Source: Liolophura sinensis
Lineage: Eukaryota; Mollusca; Polyplacophora; Chitonida; Chitonidae
Direction of reading: 5' to 3'
Length of the DNA: 64,000 nt
Assembly (NCBI RefSeq): GCF_032854445.1
Contig: NC_088307.1
Coordinates: 23,759,953-23,823,952 of the forward strand
Shown: positions 37,601 through 49,600 of the stretch, one piece after another
Layout: each line of letters begins with the position of its first letter
Position numbering within the stretch: the first letter of the stretch is position 1
Translations under genes and position numbers: made by a program
The notes under the pieces: generated by a model
Seen by the model: only the letters and a program-made list of their open reading frames with translations
What the model was told of the DNA's origin: nothing
The model's database searches: none

Positions 37601-40600
37601 TTATCATAATTTAGGTTAAATGCCTATGTTTCGATATAAACAACCAATTTACATTCAAATGAATTTAAGAGACAAGCATCACATCCTTATTTACGACATT
37701 ATTGTGCAACAACAATGAATACCAAATATTGGTCCCAAATACCCACCCTACAATAATATTTTCGAATACCCTCTTGAAAAAAAAATCCAAAAAAATATTA
37801 AAGATCATATTTGCAAATATGTTTTGATGCTCTCCCATCTGGTTTTGGCATCATTTTTATGTTTTCTTCTCGTTCGAGTTTGATAGCTATAGGTAATTAT
37901 TTTCATAACTATTGCCTTTCAGGTACTTAGTGCAATAATGGATTTTCATGTACACTGATTTTTTCCATGCCCACACCTACTGATATATTGCACCAATTTC
38001 ACTAAAGCTTTATGTATATCTTTTATGTCATCTAAACATTCACATGCTTAATAGTAATGACAGTCTTATTGTTAATTCTTGAAAATGTATTCGGGACATC
38101 CAGATTCTAGTATACTCTTCTAAAGCAGGCATACCTTCAGGCCCCTAAATGACTCTTGTTAATGCTTTTTTACAATCGTGCTATTGTATTGCTATTTTGC
38201 ATAATTTAAGTTGGTTCTTGTATGTATAAAACCAGCAGCTCTGTCAGAGATCTCTAGTTTCTGAAAATTTTTAAATTTTTTTTTTTTTTTTATTGTATTT
38301 TCAATGCAGGTATACAAGGAGAAACTGTATGGACGGAAGTACGTGTGGTTTATCATTGGCTGGTACCCGGACAATTGGTACGCCTCCAAGGACGAGAACA
38401 TTGACTGCACGCCTGACCAGATGAGAGAGGCTCTTGAGGGACACTTCACCACCGAAGCCATCATGCTGACGAAAAAATCCACGGTCACCCGTTCAAACAT
38501 GGTCAGTAAATCAGGGGCTGTTAAGTAGAAATGGAGGAGATTTATATTTAAATTAAATCAAATTTCTTTATTTACCCTAAATGACCATAAATTTCGTCCA
38601 TGACTGACTATACCATTTTTTCCTGATTCTGAGAGTTCTATTGATTTTGAAAAAGTGTTTAGGGGTTTGCTTGGAACAAGAGATGATAGTCTACTGGAAA
38701 ATTGTAAAATAATATTTTGTGACATTTTTTTGTTTTTTGAAATGCACATTTGTGGGTGAAATTTTGTATTTGTTTGATAGGAATTAAACATAACTTGTTC
38801 AGAAAGTTTTACTTACACCAAAGCTTGCCCCCTGAAAACATACTTTTTTTGAGAGGAAATTTAGGTTATTTACTGAATATAACAAACAATTAAGAGACTG
38901 TTATAAAACTGGTTATATTCGGCACAAACACATAATGTACATGTATTCTAGCTTGATTCTGACTGCTAGCTGAAAAATTTATGATTACACGTCCGCGAAT
39001 GAAGAGTCAGAAGAATTCCAGAGGGAACCAAACTTTGCAGAATCTAAAAAGGTTACACCAAGGCTTTTTGGAACAGAACATCCAGAACAAAAATAAATAA
39101 GAAAACAATATTTGGTAGTGACAAATTGAAGTTGTCAGGGATAATAGCATAACATCAAGGCTCCGGAATAAGTGGTTAAAACTCTGCCGCTTTTTCCGGG
39201 CGTAAATCTGTCACAAACGCTCTGAAACTGGCAATTTTATGACAATTGCCTGTCCTAATTTTAATGGAACTGCCTGAGCTCTACCAGAATTAGGCGTGGA
39301 GCGTGTAATTTTGCGGTAAACCCGAACCCGACATGAGAAAGCGGTGATCGAGGACTTTGGGTTTCTGTCTGGTCAAATCTGTTCGTTTTTCGTTTCTTGA
39401 TTGATTTTATCGCTCTTGCGACTGTCTGTGTTGTGTAATTGACCTGTCTGGGCTGGATTTGAGATGACGGTCACCATAACACAGCCGTGTCGATTTACTT
39501 TTGTGTGGAGGGTTATATCACTTTTTTTAATTTGTCTTAACATTTCTGGAGTATATTGTATACTCTGCCATCTTCCAGACACAAGTGACTTTTTTTCCTT
39601 TTTTCCGTTTGTTTTCTTCAACTAGTAAACAGCTATAAATTTCATTGTTTCATTGTCATAGCAATTATTTTAAATAATCTTAAAAACAGCATACTGTAAA
39701 ATTACAGATACTTCATGCTTAGTGTGACGATTGTAAATAAATGGTGTGGACAACTTTGACTAGCTCACATTGGGTATATCAAATTTCAAAAAATCAGCAA
39801 GATACATCACCCGACATTTAAGAGTTTTAAGGTCCACATACAGAACAAGGGCTGCGTGAAACAACTTCCACGTAATGCTAGCTACGTCCAAAACACACAC
39901 AAAGATACAATTGTGGTGGAGCTGATTTTAATTCCTTAAAGTATAAAAGTAGCAAAAGTGATCTGTACTTTCAAAATGAAGATGATTCTCGAAAAGCAAA
40001 TATGTCAAGACGCAATACATTTAAAGTAAATGAAAAACTGCAGGACATTCGCTATGCTGAGGCTCATGGTAACCGCGCCACTGGACGAGAGTTCTCCACG
40101 TGCGAGAGTAATGTCAGGTCGCAGATTGAATGTAAACTGGAGAGGGTGCCCTGGAACCGACGAGCCTGTGGAGGAAGTAGCCCTCAATTCCCTGAGATTG
40201 AGAGAAACCTGCTGGAATATATCAAGGATAAAAGAAAGGAAGGCCTGGCTGTTTCAGCAGTTGAAATTGGTATAAGAGCCTTGACACTCACCAAATCCGC
40301 CCCGGAAGCCAAAAACTTCAAGGCATCCACATCATGGGTGCATAAGTTCATGCACAGGCATAATCTGTCAGACGTAGGACACATGTTGCCCGAAAACTTC
40401 CTATGGGCTATAAAGAGAAACTGGTGAATTTTCAGAAAATCATTATCCATCAATGGAAAACGAGATATTATGCATTGGACCAGATCGGCAATGCAGATCA
40501 AACGCCACTGACCTATGACCTACCAGTGGATACGTCCATTTCAGTACGCGGGGTATAAAACAGTATCATTCCGTATAGCTGTAAATGAAAAACAACATTT

Positions 40601-43600
40601 TACGGTTATACTTGCCTGCATCGCTGATTGCTCAGTTGGCAGTGTATGTGCCTGCATCGCAAAAGTTGTGAAAAAAAAAAAAAAATGATGGAGAATGGCG
40701 AGCCAGAACGACATGTTTTTTGTTTCTTGAAATATTTTTATTTTGCTGTAATAAACACACGTTTTGCCACTTGAAGATATCTATGTTCATCTGTTCTGAA
40801 TGCTGCCGTCTCGTGTCCGCCAACTTTGGTTTCTCTTGAATCTCACGCTAAGTACCATGTGGCTGTTTGCCCTGTGTTTGGGCTGAATTACAATACCGTG
40901 CATCTATAGATTACTCTGAAACTTTATCCCTACACTCTGTTACTAACTATTAACCGCACCCTGAGCATACAGGTCAGATTTGACGGGGAAAAAAAGTGGG
41001 GTTTGTCTCCCTGGCTTTACGGTGAAACCAGTCTCACCTGAAACAGCCTCTCTTATTACATGTATATGGATTTTCGTTCTGTATCTTTTTTAACAAAAAT
41101 TAATAGCATCTTTTGTATACTCTGGTATTGACCTTGCTGCACTGCATATATCAGAGACATAAGCTTCTAGACAGCGCATATTAAACCTCTGAAATCAGTT
41201 TCCAAATCAACCGCTTTTAGTAACAATGTTTTTTCTTGGAGCAAATTCAAGTTGGAAATGTATGGTTACAGGCTAGATGATCTAAATCTCACCCATGACT
41301 AAAATACACATTTTTCCTGATTCTTAGAGTTCTTTTGATCTGAGAAAGGTTGTCTTGAGGTATCTTTAGAAGATAAGATAATATCCTATCTGAAAGATGT
41401 ATGTTTCAGCATCAAAAGTAATGGTTTACCACATTTACATGTATGTTTTACTTTTAAAAATTGCAAATTTTGAGTTGAAATTTTAGGCCATTATAAGGCC
41501 ATAATGAATACTGGCTTTTATCATCCTGATATACAATATTGCTGTGTCACTTTATGGCTTGTATATTTGACTCATCACAAATCAATTCAGTCAATCAGTC
41601 TTGTGTATTGATTTTCTACAGACATCGCAGCAATTCAAGGAGCGTCTGGACAGGAAGCTGAATGTGACGGAAACCGCACAAGTGCCTGGATACCCAGAGG
41701 CGCCGTTAGCATACGACGCTGTCTGGGCGCTGGCTCTGGCGCTGAATAAAGCATCGGCAAGGTTTGTCACAACAAATTTGCTACCAGAATTTATCAGGAG
41801 GTGACAAATGTATATATGTCCACCATGGGGGGTTGGTGATAGGAGGGCAGTGTAGGTTAGATTGCCTCGATCAGTTCTAACCGGTGGCAGGGGCCTCCGT
41901 GGCTCAGTAGGTTAGCGCGCTAGCGCAGCATAATGACCCAGGAGCCTCTCACCAATGCAGTTTGCTGTGAGTTCAAGTCCAGCTCATGCTGGCTTCCTCT
42001 CTGGCCGTAAGTGGGAAGGTCTGGCAGCAACCTGCAGATGGTCGTGGGTTTCCCCCAGGCTGTGCCCGGTTTCCACCCACCATAATGTTGGCCGCTGTCG
42101 TATAAGTGAAATATTCTTGAGTATGGCGTAAAACACCAATCAAAAAAAAATCTAACCGGTGGTTCTGGACCATTGAGATCATTCGTCCTGATTATGCGTT
42201 TCTTACTGGCCCCGCCACATTGTAATTACATCAGGAGATTTTTCAGTTACTGTCAAGGTGCATGCTTCAGTTTGGCTTGCAGTTTTGGCCCCGTGATCAT
42301 GGAGCAATCTTAGACTTTAGTCGAAACTTCAACCATAAAATTTAGTGTGGTTCCTTTCTGTTATTTTATCTTAAATTTGTGTACAATAACTTAACCAGAA
42401 TTTGAACTTATATTAATTTATGAAAATTAATTTGAAATTTTTTACTTAAATCCAAGAAGAATGATGCCAGGATCTACTTGGTGTCCTTTGGGCTCACAGT
42501 GGTTTCCTTTTTGGATTCAGTTGGTTTCCTCCACCCAGAAACCTAATCGCTGTCCTTTACAAGTGAAATATGCTTGAATTTTGTATAAATCATTCAGTAT
42601 TTGTAAAAAGACCTGCATGGAAGCAAGCAAGTGAAAAGGAATGTGGCTGTTGGCAGTCTGATTCCTGTCTAGTTCTGGTAGTGGTTTGGATAGATCTTAG
42701 GGAATTGTTCCATGAAGATTTCTGTACCATTCTTTGTTGCTGTTGTAAACAAGTCTGACTAAAACCTCGGACAGAGGTGAAAATGTGAAACGACCACACT
42801 TTGGTTGTACAGCAAGAATAGATCACTTATCTCTGATGTCTCACCTACCTTCCAGTCTTGGTGAAATTAAGCAATTTTGACTTTACCAGCATCACAGAAA
42901 AAACGGTTGTGTAAACTAGTGATTCAGACTTGTTTGCAACAATGTTGAATCGCACTGTAGTCTTGTCTTTGGTTTTACTTATATACATATGTACATATAC
43001 TTTGTCATACAGTTGTAATATAGACATCTCACATGTAGTCCTCTGCCGAAAACATTAACCAGAAAAAGGTATAATCGAGGAATACTTTCTGAAATTCCCA
43101 CTGAAAAGTTTGGCATAGACTGATATACATATAATTAAGACAAGCAGCAGATATTGGATTCTGTTTTTTTTAGTTGAAGAGGTAAGTTAGCCTGAATATA
43201 AACATGCATACGTATGGACAGTATGTACACTAATTCTGAAATCTTTCCAACTGCATCTGCCACCAAAGTTTTGAAACATTCCGAGAGAACTATGTGGTGT
43301 AGAGGAAAAAAGTTTTTTTGAAGCTTGCATCATTAGTCACACAAACATATCAGTTTTATCATCATTTTCATAATTTTTTTATTGTATGTGTAAATTTTAC
43401 TGAAAAAATGTGCTTTTTGAAAAGGTTATTGATTTATACAGTATGTAGGGTATGTTGGATTTAAGAGTTTTGAGATTAAAAGTGATTTCAAAGCAAAACT
43501 CAATACAAAAGAAGTGAATGAACAAAAAGGAACAGAATTACATGGCGGGTATTGAAGTTCCATATATACATATTCCGAGATATGTTTTATTAATAACATA

Positions 43601-46600
43601 ATTATCGATGGTGCATATTCTCTTAACCAGACATGACATTCTTTGAACGCATCAATTGAGTTTGTTTGAGATGGGTGACCAAACATCTGTTTGGTATGGA
43701 TTTTTACCTTTCTTGTTTGCCAAGCATGCGGTGGTCTTTCAAATGGCCTAAAACTAAGTCCCATAGCTTTCCAGATTTTTTTTTCTTCCTATCTTTATAC
43801 ATTTATACATCGCTGCAGGGTACATGTGACAAAATGTCAGTCAGTCGTAAGAAAAAAAAAATTTCTCTAAACACAATCATGTGGGTATATTGACGTCGTT
43901 TCTACAGTCTGGTGGAGACTTCGTCTAGTGTGTTGTGAAAACCATTTAACCATTTCTCAGGGATTTGTTTGTCGATTTCTTCTTCTTCAGACTTAAGAGG
44001 CGGGGCATGAGGCTGGAAGATTTTGATTATACAAATAAGGAAATCACGGATGAGATCTACTCAGCCATGAATAGTACCAAATTCCTCGGTGTGTCGGTGA
44101 GCAATTGATTTCTGTCAATAGACATACGAGAAACGGTAAATTATTTGAGTCTTTTTTCTAGTGCCAACTTAAGAGGTAATCAATCATGCCATAGGATGAA
44201 TGGATTTATATTACCATAATGGACAAGCAAGATAATTAATGCCACTCCATCCCCCACTTTTACACAGTGCTACCTTTATATAAACACCTATTATAAACAC
44301 ACTTATACACGCCCTTGGGTTTTAAGGCTCTCACACTGGTCTTGAGCCGTGTACTGGAAATTTCAACTATCTTGTGTTAGGTCCTCCTTTATATAAGGTA
44401 CTTAAAGTATACGTGAAAAAGTACTATGAAACGAACGGTACGGTTTTAAGGAAAATGACGAAAGTCATGCCCCAAAAAATGAGAAATATATATATTATTT
44501 CATGACCCCTTCTGTTTCATGCATTTTTTCCATCAGTGATCTCAAGTGTTGAGAAATAACAGCATCGAGAACCAACTTCGTGCCCCTAATGCAACCTCTC
44601 ATTACCACAGTAGGCTGCTTAATTTCTGGACTGACCGTTGGTGTCTAATTAGAAACATATTAGTTCGACGCCATTTTTCATCCCAAGAAGAACGCCGAGT
44701 TTTTGTACTTTCATTAGTTCATGTGCATCCTAAACTTCATATTAAGAAGACTTCCTTATTAGGCTGTATTATATTATTTGCTTTACCCTCTACGTGTACC
44801 CTAAAAGACTAAATTTGTCCATGACAGAAAAGACACTCGCATACATACACACTTTCCCAGTGGACTTGCTGGAAGATTCAAGTTTTATGTTATATTGTCT
44901 GTTTTTACCGTATGTTGATCCATGTAAGAGAGGAAATATTTGTGATGATTTTCTTGTTGTCCTAGGGAGAGGTGGCTTTCTCATCATCCGGGGACAGAAT
45001 TGCCTGCACGCAAATAGAACAGATGATAAGTAAGTTTTAATGTACCTCATAATAGTATTAAAGTAAAACAAAGGTACTTCAGCCATTTTTTTTTTGATTT
45101 TGTTTTGCATACTTTCACACTTAACAAGTATGCTTTCTGCATGGCCTCAACAAATTCATTTTATATATCTGAACAAAAATTGGCTTCCAGAATTATCCAT
45201 TTTATATCCATACAACCACTACTTCATGTAAGCATACATGTATTATTCTTTTGTACTGTTTAAGTTAACAGATATTCCATTTTTTGACATCTAATTGTTG
45301 TTTTTACATTACAAAACTTAGATGGAGTGTACCATCAAGTTGGAGAGTACGACTCTATGGCAGACAATCTTACCTGGCTGGATAACGAGATTTGGATAGG
45401 TAAATGTAAATTGTTATCAGTTATATCACACAGGTGTGGTTATCGGAGGGGGTGGGGGGGAGAGCTCTTATTCATCATTATTAATACAGTAACATTATGT
45501 CATATTTGTATCAAAAAATGGAAGATGTTACTGTTAATCATTTGATGTTAATGACATTAACACTCACTGTTGCCAGGTTTGAAAACTGCATTTGATTATT
45601 ATTCTCTGTATTTCATCTGAATTAGCTACTGAGAAGCACACTACTGTAATTCTTCAAGCTTTTCGCATTTTTGCAAGGTATTTATTCAAGCATATTTCTG
45701 AAGGCATTATTCTGTTTTGACTGATAAAATTATACTTTTTGTGAAGCCCTGAAACTGGCCAATTCAACCAGTGTAGTTTTGTTTCCAGAAATTAAATTTA
45801 AAATGTGCATAAATTGCATTAAAATTGCTCTTCTGTATGCAAAAAGGTTGAGGAATTAGGGTAGCTGGCTTAATCATCTAATGCGGTACTTTTTCCTGTC
45901 AAATGGTTACTCAGGCCCAGGCTGTACAGAACATTCTTTTCTTGCAATACATGGCAGTATTACCAGTTTGTCCACGAAATGTCATCGCAAAGGATTGATC
46001 AATAGGCTACACAGCTTGGACCTGAGTTTATACTAAGGGCAGGAAAGTTTACCCCATTTGATGTCACATTCCAAAACATGCTACTCTATTCAAAATCCCC
46101 TAATCCCTCAACCACTTCGCATATGAAAGAGCAACTTTCAGTGCAATTTTTGCATATTTTAAATTTGATTTTAGTTGGATTGGCCAGATTCAAGGCAGAT
46201 TACAAAAAGCATAATTTTTAACAGCCAACACAGAATAATGCCATCAGACAATGCTTTAAAAAACACATTGCAAAATGCAAAAAGGTTGAAGAACCTTTGG
46301 GTTGTTTCCCAAAATGTACAGACTGTTATTTACATGCATGTGTAGTGTGCAGAATCGTACCATACCAGCTGCAGTGGTAGTGCAGGCACTTTATAGTGCA
46401 CCCTCATACGCATGCACTAGGGGAAATGTTGTGATGAAGAATAAAAGCCACTGATCCTTATAGCAGATCTGTTACCACCCTCCAGGTGGCAGCCCTCCCC
46501 CTGACCGGACCAGAACAGTGAAGTTTCAGCGAGTCGTGTCTCCTGGGGTATTCTTTGCCATGTGTGGGTTAGCAACCTTGGGTATCACAGCTGGGGTGGC

Positions 46601-49600
46601 AGCTCTCATTTTCAACACTCTTAACAGACATAGACGGTGAGTATTCACCTGATAAGTATTAATAACTGTACGAGGAAACCATATAAGGCTAAACCAATAT
46701 GACTTTTTGTATTACAGTTGGACAGTATGTTGGAGAAGGATATAAAAATAAAACTGGAAAACCATCTAATAGTGAAAAATTTGGAGTTCTCGGCAATTTT
46801 TTTCTGTTGAAGACATATTTAATACATGATCAGAAGCCCTTGAAAAACAGGAAATTCATGAAAAGCTTTAGATAGGACAATATAACGAAGTGTATTTTCA
46901 GTTTTATATTGATACCATTTGTGGATTTTTTAACATAAAATTGGTATTGCCAGTTAAACAACAGTGTGGATAGGTATTCCCATGGGTGCGGATTGTTGCC
47001 CACATTTTTAGGGGTGACGGTGTAATGTTTATCAGGCTCAATCTTTCTTGTTTACCACATGGTGCATGTATTGATAATGGCTAGCTTTAAATAACCCGTA
47101 CATGTATATGGCAAAGGCTGTGAATGAAGTATATCCACCTTCTCTGAAAACGAAAGCCTTTCCAGATGGTTTATATTTCTTAGACTTGTATCTGTGAAGA
47201 TGACGTTAGTTTCATCTGCTTGAAACAAGGAAGATTTTAAATTGCATTATTTCCTCCAGCAAGCCAGGTCTAAAACATATCACATTATTCATCATGTAGC
47301 ATATGTAAGTGCCTCGGGAAGATTGCATGTATGAGGAATTTGAAAACAACAAGATTCTTAAAAACATTGGATAAAGCTAGTGAGAATGGGCAGATTGAAT
47401 AGGACAGTTTTTGGTTGTGTGGCATGCTTTATCACACAATGCCAAATGACGTTCAACAAACAATTTTTTATTTGTGGCCTAAAGCATTTGTCAGCTTTCC
47501 CAGTAGGGTATTGATTGTTGGCAAAGCCTATTAAATACTCCAAACAAAGCCTCACGTCAGACCAATTAAACAGGCATCAGGGTGAGGAGGGAAAACTAAG
47601 CCTCAATAAATAAAACAGGTGAGAAAAAGGTTAATTACATCACACAGGTGAGTTAAGGAGATGACAGATTACTGGAACACTGAAGGAGTAGAAGCAGAAA
47701 GTTTAATATAAAAGACTCCATTTCACTCATCTCACTGACATTATGGAGTTACAGCATAATGTATGTCAGAACTCGTCAACATTTTCTGATAAAAATAAGG
47801 AATTTAGATGTTTAATGTCAGATGTATAATGTCAGAGCCCTTGCATATGGCTAAGTAATTAGGTATACTGTAGTACGGTCTCAGTTAAATTTACTTACAT
47901 ACTTGATAATGGTTTTACTTACTGGATAATGGTTTTACTTTATATGCAAGAATATTTCACTTCTACGATGGTGATCAGCCGTATGGTAGGAGGAATTCAG
48001 GTAAAACCCGGGGGAAACCCTCAAACGAATGTGAATGCGACAATTAAAAACCCAAATCCCTAACCAATGAGGCTGTTCTGCACAGATTAACTAGTTAATC
48101 TGTCTTCAGATTTCACTGCAGGCAGACAGACAGTCTATAGTGTGTCCAATCAATTGGGGGTTTACCACATGAGGTAATCGATGGGATAGTCTAGCTTTCC
48201 GGTGTAAAATGGGGCCTATTACCATCATTCCCAAAATGTTACCGTGATTGTTTTAATGTTACTGTATGTTAAATGCAATGGCAACACAGAATTTTGAGTA
48301 GTTCTAAGTCCAGTGATGTCTAATAAATTGCAGTTAGCATCACTGTCAAACCCTCAAATCTATCTGTGGTCAGAACTTCAGGATTTTTCATTGCCGTCTT
48401 ATGACCTGGGCATTTTGAATGGAGCTTCCATGAAGAAAGATCACCTGGGCATTTTGAATGGAGCTTCTGTGAAGAAAGACATATATAGTGTCAGTTTTGG
48501 AAGAGAAACTGTACAAAGACAGTTCATGCCATTCATAGTCCAACATTGCCAGACATGCCATTGATAGTCCGACATTGCCAGACATGCCATTCATAGTCCG
48601 ACATTGCCAGACATGCTATTGATAGTCTGACATTGCCATACATGACATTGCAGTCTGGCATTGCCTAAAAGGGACTTTGTGTGCCTAACCCATGTTGTAA
48701 GTGTTCGACCATTTAGCATGTTTGCAAGGTGCTTAATCAAGCATATGCTGAAGGCATTATTCAGTAGGCTGATTACGAAATTATACTTTTTGTGAAGCCC
48801 TGAAATTGGTCAACCCAGCCAGTGTAGTTTTGTCTCCAATATCAAATTAAAAATGTGCATAAATGGCATTGAAAATTGCTCTTTCATATGTGAAAAGGTT
48901 AAGGAATTAGGATATGTGGTTTTCTCATTCTATACAACCTATATATCCACCCAGAGCCCAATGTCACCACCCAGATCCCCATGTCACCACGCAGAGCCCC
49001 ATGTCACCACGCAAAGCCCCATGTCACCAGAGCCCCATGTCACCCCCCAGAGCTCCAGATCTCTACCCAGTTCCAGATCTCCACCCAGAGCCCTATGTCA
49101 CCACCCAGAGCCTCATGTCACCACCCAGAGCCCCATGTCACCACCCAGGGCCCCATGTCACCACCCAGGGCCCCATGTCACCAGAGCTCAATGTCACCAC
49201 CCAGAGCCCCATGTCACCACCCAGAGCCCCATGTCACCACGCAGAGCCCCATGTCACCAGAGCCCCATGTCACCACCCAGAGCTCCATTTCACCACCCAG
49301 AGCCCCATGTCACCACCCAGAACCCCATTTCACCACCCAGAGCCCCATGTCACCCCCCAGAGCTCCAGATCTCTACCCAGTTCCAGATCTCCACCCAGAG
49401 CCCCATGTCACCACCCAGAGTTCCAGATCTCCACCCAGAGCCGTATGTCACCACCCAGAACCCCATTTTACCACCCTGAGCCCCCATTTCACTACTCAGA
49501 GCCCAATGTCACCACCCAGAGTTCCAGATCTCCACCCAGAGCCCCATGTCACCACCCAGAAGCCAATTTCACCACCCAGAGCCCCCATTTCACTACTCAG

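Larger units (their letters stand above)
25584..38309 (+). other. GABBR1 intron, 12.7 kb
   Basis: Contains family C (25628-25825), the 157/159-bp array (27352-28445), a 29-base C run, SINEs (28652-28712, 29271-29409, 30061-30338, 34269-34453), families E and F, a 55-bp minisatellite (33631-34075), family A and B copies (34235-34800), a 21-bp array (34887-35160), a G-run segment (35944-35976) and a large inverted repeat (37296-37874). No gene seen in 25830-27340, 30360-31000, 32000-33060 or 35170-35940. Confidence 0.8.
38502..41621 (+). other. GABBR1 intron, 3.1 kb
   Basis: Contains family B copies (38569-38775, 41283-41490) and the broken pogo/Tigger-like transposase (40002-40670). I see nothing definable in 38790-39990 or 40700-41280. 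Confidence 0.85.
41762..43990 (+). other. GABBR1 intron, 2.2 kb
   Basis: Contains a near full-length SINE (41888-42150), an old SINE-like remnant around 42480-42600 and a family F copy (43262-43440). No gene seen elsewhere. Confidence 0.85.
45400..46485 (+). other. GABBR1 intron, 1.1 kb
   Basis: Holds two copies of dispersed family D in opposite orientation (45661-45862 forward, 46097-46242 reverse), which can pair as a stem across about 230 bp. No gene seen. Confidence 0.85.

Noticed and set aside
40184-40501. 105-codon minus-strand frame
   Set aside because: Antisense shadow of the pogo/Tigger transposase remnant.
42480-42600. Very old SINE copy
   Set aside because: Only scattered similarity (tttcctccacccagaaacct, aagtgaaatatgcttga); listed in the intron note but not as a separate element. 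The same holds for 19800-19870 and 58555-58650.
44546-44812. 88-codon frame in the intron between exons f and g
   Set aside because: Does not match the receptor family and is not needed for phase; treated as chance.
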